Origin: Gammaproteobacteria bacterium
Lineage (GTDB): Bacteria > Pseudomonadota > Gammaproteobacteria > Arenicellales > Poriferihabitantaceae
Length of the DNA: 64,000 nt
Assembly: GCA_009842505.1 (NCBI GenBank)
Contig: VYFG01000048.1
Span: forward strand, 34,324-98,323
Reading direction: 5' to 3'
Notes under the pieces: generated by a model
What the model saw: only the letters and a program-made list of their open reading frames with translations
Database searches by the model: none
What the model was told of the DNA's origin: nothing
Translations under genes and position numbers: made by a program
Shown: positions 19,747-27,310 of the stretch, in pieces
Position numbering within the stretch: position 1 is the stretch's first letter
Layout of the letters: each line of letters starts with the position of its first letter

Positions 19747-20520
19747 ATGTGCATACTGTTCGTCGCGCTGAACCAGCATCCGCGCTACCCCCTGATCATC
19801 GCCGCCAACCGGGACGAGTACCACGCCCGTCCCAGCCTCTCCATGCACTGGTGGGAGGACCGGCCCCGCATCTTCGCCGGCCGGGACTTGAGCGCCGGCG
19901 GCACCTGGCTTGGCATCAACCGCGACGGCGCATTCGCCGCGGTAACCAACTTCCGCACCGGGGAAGATCACCGCGCCGATGGCCGCAGCCGTGGAGAGCT
20001 GGCGGTCAGATACCTGGAGTCGTCCGGAACCCCGGCGGATTTCCACGGGTTTCTCCGGCAACACCACCATGAATACAATCCGTTCAACCTGGTGTACGGC
20101 GACCGGCGGGGCCTGCATACCTGGGGATACGACAATCCCGGGGCACGTGCCCTGGATTCCGGTTTCCACAGTGTCAGCAACGGCCCCATGGACACGATCT
20201 GGCCCAAGATGTCCCGCGGCGTGACCGGACTTGCCAGGCAGATCCGGGATCACCCGGACATCGGTCCGGAAACCCTACTGCCGCTGATGCTGGACACCAC
20301 CCCTGCCCCGGACGGGGATTTGCCCGGCGGGGGGCCGGATCTCGAAAGGGAACGCCAGCTGTCTCCCATCTACATCCGGGGAGAGGAATACGGCACCCGC
20401 ACCACCACGATTCTCCTGTTCCGGGAAGACGGTATCGGCATCTCCGAATACGAACACGGACCCGAACGGCCGGCTACATCCGCAAACCGGTTCCACGTCC
20501 CGGACACCGCCGCCGGCTGA
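19747..20520 (+). CDS. NRDE (TANGO2) family protein
   Basis: MCILFVALNQHPRYPLIIAANRDEYHARPSLSMHWWEDRPRIFAGRDLSAGGTWLGINRDGAFAAVTNFR. Confidence 0.9.
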   Translation: MCILFVALNQHPRYPLIIAANRDEYHARPSLSMHWWEDRPRIFAGRDLSAGGTWLGINRDGAFAAVTNFRTGEDHRADGRSRGELAVRYLESSGTPADFHGFLRQHHHEYNPFNLVYGDRRGLHTWGYDNPGARALDSGFHSVSNGPMDTIWPKMSRGVTGLARQIRDHPDIGPETLLPLMLDTTPAPDGDLPGGGPDLERERQLSPIYIRGEEYGTRTTTILLFREDGIGISEYEHGPERPATSANRFHVPDTAAG

Positions 20521-20692
20521 GCGGGAATTCCGGCGTCCCCGGCGGCGGATCACGGGACAGGCCTCCGGCGGCGGCGGCGTGGATCGGGTCGGTATTCCCG
20601 CACCGGACCGCGGAATCCGCCGAATCCGGCACAAATGCCGCGCCAGTCAAGTTAGAATCCCGCTGTCAGAAACCGAAAATCCGGCTGTCGCC

Positions 20693-21073
20693 ATGCCCTG
20701 GCCCGAAAACCAGACGAGCGTTCTTGACGAACCGCTCGCCGTCTGCTCCATCAGTCCCATGACGGGGTTCGTCCGCAACGGTTGCTGCGAAACCGGGCCC
20801 GAGGATGTGGGTTCCCACACGGTCTGTGTCGAGGTGACCGCCGAATTTCTCGAGTTCAGCAAGTCCCGGGGCAACGACCTGTCCACCCCGATACCGGCCT
20901 TTGAATTTCCCGGCCTCAAGCCAGGTGACCGCTGGTGCCTGTGCGCGGCGCGCTGGCAGGAAGCCCTGGAAGCCGGCGCCGCTCCCAAGGTGGTCATGCG
21001 GGCCACGCACCAGAGGGCACTGGAAATCATCGGGTTCGCCGACCTTTCCCGCCACGCCATCGACATTTCCTGA
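20693..21073 (+). CDS. DUF2237 family protein
   Basis: CSISPMTGFVRNGCCETGPEDVGSHTVCVEVTAEFLEFSKSRGNDLSTPIPAFEFPGLKPGDRWCLCAARW. Confidence 0.88.
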   Translation: MPWPENQTSVLDEPLAVCSISPMTGFVRNGCCETGPEDVGSHTVCVEVTAEFLEFSKSRGNDLSTPIPAFEFPGLKPGDRWCLCAARWQEALEAGAAPKVVMRATHQRALEIIGFADLSRHAIDIS

Positions 21074-22305
21074 TGTCCGGCAAGACCGCCGTTGTGATCG
21101 GCGCCGGTATTGTCGGGGTCAGTGTTGCCCTGTGGATACAGCGGCGCGGTCATCGCGTCATCCTGCTTGACCGCGGCGAGCCGGGCATGGGCACCTCCTA
21201 CGGCAATGCCTGCATCATCGCGAATTACGGCTGCATCCCGATCAACAGCCCTGCCCTGTTCACGGCGCTTCCATCGCTCCTGTGGTCCCGGGAAAGCCCG
21301 CTCAGGCTGGATCCGTTCCATGCGCTCCGCCATCCCGGCTGGATGCTGGACTTCCTCAGAAACTGCACCCCTGCCCGCGTGGACCGGACTGTCCGGGCCC
21401 TCAGCGCGCTGCTTTCACGTACCGGCGACGGTCTCGACCCGCTGGTGGGTGACGCCGGCGCGGAATCCCTGATACGCCGGGACGGCAGCATCTATGCCTA
21501 CGCGACCCGCCGGGCCTATGAGGACGCCGTCCCGTCCAACCGCAGGCGTGCGGAGGAGGGGGCGGTCTTCGACACCATCGATGGCCGGGAACTCCGGGAC
21601 CTGGAGCCGGCCATCGACATGGATTTCTACCGCGCGCTCAGGTTTACGGATGCGCAGCAGGTCGCCAACCCGAAAACCCTCGTGGACCGGTACATGGAGC
21701 ATTTCAGCGCCCGGGGAGGCGTCTTCCGGCGGGCCTGCGTCAGGATGGTGGAACCGGATCCGGGCGTGATCCTGGATGACGGGGAGCGGATTCCCGCAGA
21801 CACGGTCGTGGTATCCGCGGGGGCATATTCGAGAACCATCGCCGGTGCCGGAACAAGGCGGCTGCCGCTGAATGTCGAGCGTGGCTACCATGTCCAGTTC
21901 CCCGGCCGGCAATCACTGCTCGGCAGGCCCGTCGCCTGGGCGGAGCGCGGCTTCTACGCCACCCCTACCACTGCGGGTCTTCGATTCGCCGGCACGGTGG
22001 AAATCGCCGCGCTGGACAAGCCCCCCAGCCCCGCGCGCATCGAATACCTCACCCGCAACGCCAAGCGGATGTTCGGCCTGGAGGAGGACCCCGCGCAATC
22101 CTGGCTGGGATTCAGGCCCACGTTCCCGGACGCCCTGCCCGTGATCGGACCCAGCCCGGTTTCACCGGACATCCTGCTGGCGTTCGGCCACCACCATCTC
22201 GGCCTGACTCTGTCCGGCATCACCGGGATGCTGATTTCCGAAATCATGGAGGGCCGCAGGCCCTCGCTGGACATCACCCCCTACTCTGTCGGCCGGTTTT
22301 CCTGA
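21073..22305 (+). CDS. FAD-dependent oxidoreductase, D-amino acid dehydrogenase (DadA)-like
   Basis: AVVIGAGIVGVSVALWIQRRGHRVILLDRGEPGMGTSYGNACIIANYGCIPINSP; C-terminal GFRPTFPDALPVIGPSP. Confidence 0.88.
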   Translation: MSGKTAVVIGAGIVGVSVALWIQRRGHRVILLDRGEPGMGTSYGNACIIANYGCIPINSPALFTALPSLLWSRESPLRLDPFHALRHPGWMLDFLRNCTPARVDRTVRALSALLSRTGDGLDPLVGDAGAESLIRRDGSIYAYATRRAYEDAVPSNRRRAEEGAVFDTIDGRELRDLEPAIDMDFYRALRFTDAQQVANPKTLVDRYMEHFSARGGVFRRACVRMVEPDPGVILDDGERIPADTVVVSAGAYSRTIAGAGTRRLPLNVERGYHVQFPGRQSLLGRPVAWAERGFYATPTTAGLRFAGTVEIAALDKPPSPARIEYLTRNAKRMFGLEEDPAQSWLGFRPTFPDALPVIGPSPVSPDILLAFGHHHLGLTLSGITGMLISEIMEGRRPSLDITPYSVGRFS

Positions 22306-22320
22306 GCGATTTCCGCTCAG
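22302..22320. terminator. Candidate bidirectional hairpin overlapping both convergent stop codons
   Basis: CTGAGCG-ATTTC-CGCTCAG, perfect 7-bp stem between convergent genes; no strong T tract. Confidence 0.4.
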
Positions 22321-23078
22321 CAGGTTACCGGCTGGCTGGAATACCGGTCATGGGGAATGACCTCCGTGGTGCCTGCCGCGAGCGCGCGCACGTCGTCGAT
22401 CTCGTTTTCCAGGGCGAGGCGGAAGCCGAACCGGAAGAAGAATTCCTCGTAGAGTTCACCGCCCCTGGTGCCCACGGCATAAAAACGGTCATTCGCCCCG
22501 TCATATTCCAGGTCCACCGTGGTGAGCGGCTGCCGGGCCGGGCCGCCGATCACTTCCGCGCCCCGGGACGGGTCGTACACGCTTCGCTCCGAACAGCAGT
22601 AGATGATCTGACTGCGTTCGCTCACCTGCTCGTTACTGTCCATGTAGCGGGTCAGTTCCGGCCTGAAATTGAGAAAGCTCACCGTGCGGGTGGGATAGCT
22701 GAGCTTGTGGGCGCAGATGGCGGAAAAGGCCACCACCGAGGCGCCGGGGCCCGCCCCGCCCCGCCAGCGGTAGTGCCGGCCGTCCTCCGTGGCGAGATCA
22801 CGGCCGGTGTCCAGGCTGCGGCCGATGTCCACCAGGAAGCAGGGCGTGGTGATGTGCGGGTAATGGAAAATGAACGCATCGCCCCGGGACAGCGCGTCGC
22901 TGCCGATCGGCTCCCCCAGGTGATCCACGAGCAATACCCGGTTGTAGCTGCGCAAGGGCTCCGATCTCACCACCATGGCGGGATTCGAGGCCACGGCCGC
23001 GACTGTCGCCAGGCAGGTCTTGACGAAACCGCGCCGTGTGGACAAACTGGATTTCTGCTTCATGTTCCGGTTGCTCAA
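22317..23078 (-). CDS. TAT-exported Rieske-like protein with non-canonical cluster ligands
   Basis: STRRGFVKTCLATVAAV TAT signal; ICAHKLSYP (CxH) and IIYCCSERSVYDP in place of CxxH. Confidence 0.65.
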   Translation of the reverse strand: MSNRNMKQKSSLSTRRGFVKTCLATVAAVASNPAMVVRSEPLRSYNRVLLVDHLGEPIGSDALSRGDAFIFHYPHITTPCFLVDIGRSLDTGRDLATEDGRHYRWRGGAGPGASVVAFSAICAHKLSYPTRTVSFLNFRPELTRYMDSNEQVSERSQIIYCCSERSVYDPSRGAEVIGGPARQPLTTVDLEYDGANDRFYAVGTRGGELYEEFFFRFGFRLALENEIDDVRALAAGTTEVIPHDRYSSQPVTC

Positions 23079-23087
23079 GAACGGATT

Positions 23088-23849
23088 CTACCAGCCGAGG
23101 AAGAGCCGGGAGGACAGTTTCGTCTCCGTGCCATCCTCCCGGCGGACGATCAGTCGCCCCTCCCCGTCCACCCCGGCGCCGATACCCTGGATCGTACCGC
23201 CAGCATGCCGGATGGACACCTGGCAGTCCGCCACGTCCGCCCGTGCATTCCACGTTGCGAGCACATGACCAAAACCCCGATCATCCCACAGATTGATCCA
23301 GGAGACGAACTCCCTGGCCCATGACTCGAACAGGTCCTGGGGCGTGATGGAATCATTGCCTTCCGCCTGATGCAGGCTCATCTGCTCCGGTTCGCCGGAT
23401 TCGGGGGCGCTGGCCACATTCACGGCCAGGGTGGCGGTCAGCCACCGTCTGGCGGGGGATTCTCCCCGGTCCAGCCACACCGACGCGACGCGGTAGGAGG
23501 CGATCCGGATCTCGTTCGGCCAGCCGAACCTGAGTGCGGTCAGGGGCGAGACGTGGGCGGCGATCGCGCTGCACAGGCTGACCAGGGAGACGAACAGGAT
23601 CTCGTGGTCCCGGTCAGGCGGAAACTCGGGCTCCAGCACCAGCGCCGCATGGAGATTGCCGGGGCCGGTGTCCGGGACCCCGGCGCCGCCTTCCCCTGCC
23701 GGCGGCGACCGTACCTCATCGGCCAGGAACAGGGTGCCCTCCTCGGCACCGCCGGACGCCGCTTCCATCGCATGGTCCCGCAGGTTCCCCACCTCGGGGA
23801 GATGAACCAGGCGATAGGCTGCCGGCAGAACCGGGGGGTCTCGGTCCAT
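23088..23849 (-). CDS. Biotin/lipoate protein ligase-like protein, divergent (GRGRxG missing)
   Basis: GNLHAALVLEP...LVSLCSAIAAHVSPLTALRFGWPNEIRIASYRVASVWLD resembles the BirA catalytic domain GNLYASLLLRP...KWPNDILV. Confidence 0.6.
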   Translation of the reverse strand: MDRDPPVLPAAYRLVHLPEVGNLRDHAMEAASGGAEEGTLFLADEVRSPPAGEGGAGVPDTGPGNLHAALVLEPEFPPDRDHEILFVSLVSLCSAIAAHVSPLTALRFGWPNEIRIASYRVASVWLDRGESPARRWLTATLAVNVASAPESGEPEQMSLHQAEGNDSITPQDLFESWAREFVSWINLWDDRGFGHVLATWNARADVADCQVSIRHAGGTIQGIGAGVDGEGRLIVRREDGTETKLSSRLFLGW

Positions 23850-24605
23850 TCAGTTGAACTTCCGGTTGATGTCGCCGAGCACCTGGACCAGGGTTTCATG
23901 GCCCTGCTCCTCGGCATAGGTGATCGGCGTGCGCCCCTCCATGTCCGGCATGTCCCTGCGGGCGCCGTGCCCGAGCAGATTGACCGCCACGGCCGTATGG
24001 CCCATGGCGGCGGCATGATGCAGTGCCGTGGCGCCCTGGTCGTCCCGCGCGTTGATCTCGATGCCCGGAGATTCCAGCAGCAGGTCCACCACGCTTTCCC
24101 TGTTCTCGTAGGCCGAGCGGTGCAGGGGCGTCCACAGGAACACGTCCCGGGTATTGATATCCGCCCCCGCGCGGATCAGCTGCCGGGTCACCGCCACGCT
24201 GCCCTTTGCCGCGGCGATCATGAGCGCGCTCCAGCCGTTGGCGCCGCGGGCGTTGACATCGACGCCGGCTTCCAGGATCGGGCCGACGCAGCGAGGGTCG
24301 CCGGTGACCGCGGCGAACATCAGTGCCGTGCCGCCGTTCTCGTTGCTGGCACCCGGGTCCGCACCCATGGAAATCAGTTTTTCGACCTGGCCGCACCGGC
24401 CTGCCCGGGCCACCACCATCAGGGCAGTTCTGCCCGTCGCGGTGGACTCGTTGATATCCGCCACCGTATCGCTGAGACGGATCACCTGTTCCACATCTGC
24501 CGAGTGGATGGCGCGGCGGAAACTGTCGTCCGCTGGCGCCGGGAAGAAGGCCCCCGACAGCACCAGCAATGCAAGGAGCCTACGCGCTTGCCACATGGGT
24601 AGCAT
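23850..24605 (-). CDS. Secreted/periplasmic ankyrin repeat protein
   Basis: Signal peptide MLPMWQARRLLALLVLSGAFFPAPA; repeats TGRTALMVVARAGRCGQVEKLISMGADP, NGGTALMFAAVTGD, NGWSALMIAAAKGS, TPLHRSAYENRESVVDLLLE, GATALHHAAAMGHTAVAVNLLGHGA. Confidence 0.9.
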   Translation of the reverse strand: MLPMWQARRLLALLVLSGAFFPAPADDSFRRAIHSADVEQVIRLSDTVADINESTATGRTALMVVARAGRCGQVEKLISMGADPGASNENGGTALMFAAVTGDPRCVGPILEAGVDVNARGANGWSALMIAAAKGSVAVTRQLIRAGADINTRDVFLWTPLHRSAYENRESVVDLLLESPGIEINARDDQGATALHHAAAMGHTAVAVNLLGHGARRDMPDMEGRTPITYAEEQGHETLVQVLGDINRKFN

Positions 24606-25080
24606 AGTGGCTCGTGACCTCCCGCATGGCGGCATCGGCGTCATAGCGGCCCGTGAGCCGGATCATGGCATCATGTTTCACGGCATCGCCAAGGATGGAC
24701 CGGTAACCGTCGCGCTCGCGCTGGCCGAGCTGCAGCTGCTGGGAATGGATCACCCGGAATTTTCCGTCGGCAAAAAAGAACCGCAGGTGCTGCTGCTCGG
24801 CCAGGCTCTCCAGCGTCCTGAACTGCAGTTTGCCAAGGCCCGGGGTAAGCAGCACCTCCCCGGCCAGCGGATCTTCCGGACGGGTGGCGACCTCAAAGCG
24901 CAGCATCACCACGGCTGCGCTCCCGCATTCGATCACATCCGCCTCCAGCGCCACCGGCACCGGGGCCCGGCTCTTTCCGAGTATCCGCCGGTCCTCCCTG
25001 CACTCCGGACCGCCCAGACCGAAAAATACCGCGGTTTCCCATGTTCCGTGATCCAGGCGCACCGGCAGACAGGTGGTCAT
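24580..25080 (-). CDS. Conserved hypothetical protein, possibly DUF6505 family
   Basis: MTTCLPVRLDHGTWETAVFFGLGGPECREDRRILGKSRAPVPVALEADVIECG; same strand and contiguous with downstream genes; start uncertain (25080 or 25098). Confidence 0.5.
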   Translation of the reverse strand: MTTCLPVRLDHGTWETAVFFGLGGPECREDRRILGKSRAPVPVALEADVIECGSAAVVMLRFEVATRPEDPLAGEVLLTPGLGKLQFRTLESLAEQQHLRFFFADGKFRVIHSQQLQLGQRERDGYRSILGDAVKHDAMIRLTGRYDADAAMREVTSHYATHVASA

Positions 25081-25131
25081 CACGCCGCCTGAACGCATTC
25101 TGCTCACGATTTCAGGAGGAAACTGCTGCAA

Positions 25132-25143
25132 CGGTAATTACCG
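25132..25143. promoter_or_regulatory. Perfect palindrome, candidate operator upstream of the DUF6505-like operon
   Basis: CGGTAATTACCG (12/12), with flanking CAA ... TTG imperfect symmetry. Confidence 0.3.
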
Positions 25144-25294
25144 GTTGGATGCCTTCTGCCGGGCACAACACCCGGACAGTGCGATCGGGCCAGGGGGGAA
25201 CCTCACGGCGGCGCCCCCGGGCTTCACTGGTCCCGCGCCGCCACGGGCCGGACGGAGAACCCGCGCCTCCGGGCTGCCCGCCATGCCTGGCACA

Positions 25295-25326
25295 CTAAAA
25301 ACCCCTGCAATGCAGGGGTTTTTTAG
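25295..25326 (-). terminator. Intrinsic terminator at the end of the formate dehydrogenase operon
   Basis: CTAAAAAACCCCTGCATTGCAGGGGTTTTTAG reading the minus strand; stem ACCCCTGCA/TGCAGGGGT with A tract and T tract, just after the FdhC-like stop at 25344. Confidence 0.9.
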
Positions 25327-25343
25327 TGGTCGGCGACGTCAGG

Positions 25344-26417
25344 TCAGGTCGTCGACGCATCGGCAGCCACATCCGCATCTGCGCCGGCCTCGGCGGCCTC
25401 CGCATCGCTCTCAAGCCCTTCGTACCACAGATCGTGATGCTGCCTGGCCCATTCGACACTCACCTTGCCGGTGGTCATGCCTTCCAGCGCGCCCTCGGTA
25501 CCGATGGTGCCGATATAGACGTGTCCGAAGAACACCACGATCCAGATGATGGCCGCAATGGCGTGCACCTGGTGCGCCCACTGCATGGTGGCCCGGCTAC
25601 TGTCCATGAATCCCCATTGCGCAGCCCAGCCGATGAGCACCAGGCCGGTACCGCACACCGCCACCAGGCCAACCAGGATGACGATCCAGTACCAGACCTT
25701 CTCGCCGCCATTGGCCTTTCCGGCGCTGGGGTGGGCCTTGCCGATGATGCCGCCCCCGGCGGCGAACCACTTCATGTCCACCGCGTTGGGGATGTTGTTC
25801 TTGACCCAGAAAAGCAGCATGGCGAACACGCCGATGGTGAAAAACGGGCCTACGTAGTTATGCACGTTGATGGACAGGTTGGCCCAGGCGGCGAACCCCT
25901 GGGGTCCCATCAGCGGGATCAGCACCGCGCGCCCGAACAGTATGCTGAGCCCGGTGATGGTCAGAAGGACGAACAGGGTCGCCGTGTACCAGTGCATCAG
26001 GCGTTCCAGCGCATTCCAGCGGGCCACGGTAAGCCCCGATTTTTCCCCCTCGATGCGGATCCGCCCGCGCAGGAGGAAAAACAGGAAGATCAGGCCCAGG
26101 GAACCCAGGACGGCCCAGCCGCCGTAGTTCGCGATCAGCCCGTTGCGCAACTGGCGCCAGTTCTGGCCGCCGTTGTTGATGAACACCCCGGCCTCGGGCC
26201 CCGTGACCGAGCTGTACCCTGCCTGTCCCTCGCGCACCAGGCGCCAGAAGTTGGCCCGCTGGTTGGTGTCGTTGGCCACCTGGGCATAGGCGTCCTCGCC
26301 CCCCGTCACGAGGTAGGACGCCATCGGCAGAGCCATCGCGCTGAGCACGATGAACAGGATGGACCAGTTCATGGCGCGCCGGCGACGGCGGTTCTTGTCA
26401 GCTTTTTCTGTATTCAT
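25344..26417 (-). CDS. Formate dehydrogenase gamma subunit (cytochrome b556)
   Basis: RWNALERLMHWYTATLFVLLTITGLSILFGR, NYVGPFFTIGVFAML, QVHAIAAIIWIVVFFGHVYIGTIGTEGALEGMTTGKVSVEWARQHHD. Confidence 0.92.
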   Translation of the reverse strand: MNTEKADKNRRRRRAMNWSILFIVLSAMALPMASYLVTGGEDAYAQVANDTNQRANFWRLVREGQAGYSSVTGPEAGVFINNGGQNWRQLRNGLIANYGGWAVLGSLGLIFLFFLLRGRIRIEGEKSGLTVARWNALERLMHWYTATLFVLLTITGLSILFGRAVLIPLMGPQGFAAWANLSINVHNYVGPFFTIGVFAMLLFWVKNNIPNAVDMKWFAAGGGIIGKAHPSAGKANGGEKVWYWIVILVGLVAVCGTGLVLIGWAAQWGFMDSSRATMQWAHQVHAIAAIIWIVVFFGHVYIGTIGTEGALEGMTTGKVSVEWARQHHDLWYEGLESDAEAAEAGADADVAADASTT

Positions 26418-26437
26418 TGTTCTCCCCGATGACTGGT

Positions 26438-26617
26438 TTACCGATCCCGTTGCCCGTCCAGGCGCTCCTGCAATGCGGCGCTGTCGGCGCTGAGGTCATC
26501 CGACGGCCCGTAGTACTCGCCGGGCTGGTGAAAGGTCACGTCGGTGGATTCCCAGCAGCCGGCCAGTGCAAGGCATGCCAGCAACAGGATCAATGTATGG
26601 AGTGTTTTTCTGTGCAT
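26438..26617 (-). CDS. Small (59 aa) lipoprotein within the formate dehydrogenase operon
   Basis: MHRKTLHTLILLLACLALAGCWESTDVTFHQPGEYYGPSDDLSADSAALQERLDGQRDR*; lipobox LALAGC; missing from ORF track (below size cutoff). Confidence 0.7.
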   Translation of the reverse strand: MHRKTLHTLILLLACLALAGCWESTDVTFHQPGEYYGPSDDLSADSAALQERLDGQRDR

Positions 26618-26709
26618 GTCGACCCTCGGATTGGGAATTGCCCGGCGCCGTCACCGACGCCGGTAAACCAGGAAACCGGGGCGGGTGCGAAACCCGCCCC
26701 GACCAGGAC

Positions 26710-27294
26710 TCAACTACCGTAAGCGGTTTCCCAACCCCAAGTCTGCGGTCTTCCACCGCGGCGCAGGATCCGCTCGCGGTAGATGTCCGCGACCATGTCG
26801 CCGTCACCGGCGATGAGCGCCTTGGTGGAGCACATCTCCGCGCAGAGCGGCAACTTGCCTTCCGCAATCCGGTTGCCTCCGTACTTCTCGCGCTCGGCCA
26901 CGGAATTGTCGTCCAGGGGACCGCCGGCACAGAAAGTGCACTTGTCCATCTTGCCGCGCACGCCGAAGGCCTCCTGCTGCGGGTACTGCGGTGCGCCGAA
27001 CGGACAGGCGTAGAAACAGTAGCCGCAACCGATGCAGAGATCCTTGTCGTGCAGCACCACGCCATCGTTTGTGGTGTAGAAGCAGTCCACCGGGCACACT
27101 GCGGAGCAGGGTGCGTCGGTGCAGTGCATGCAGGCCACGGAGATGGACTTCTCACCGGCCTGGCCGTCACCGAGCGTGATGACGCGGCGCCGGTTCACGC
27201 CCCAGGGAACCTCGTTCTCGTTCTTGCAGGCGGTTACGCAGCCGTTGCATTCGATGCAGCGTTCGGCGTCACACAGGAATTTCATTCTTGCCAT
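26710..27294 (-). CDS. Formate dehydrogenase beta subunit, 4Fe-4S ferredoxin type
   Basis: CIECNGCVTACKNENEVPWG, CMHCTDAPCSAVCPVDC, CIGCGYCFYACPFGAPQYP, CTFCAGG. Confidence 0.93.
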   Translation of the reverse strand: MARMKFLCDAERCIECNGCVTACKNENEVPWGVNRRRVITLGDGQAGEKSISVACMHCTDAPCSAVCPVDCFYTTNDGVVLHDKDLCIGCGYCFYACPFGAPQYPQQEAFGVRGKMDKCTFCAGGPLDDNSVAEREKYGGNRIAEGKLPLCAEMCSTKALIAGDGDMVADIYRERILRRGGRPQTWGWETAYGS

Positions 27295-27310
27295 GTTCGT
27301 ATCCTCCAGC

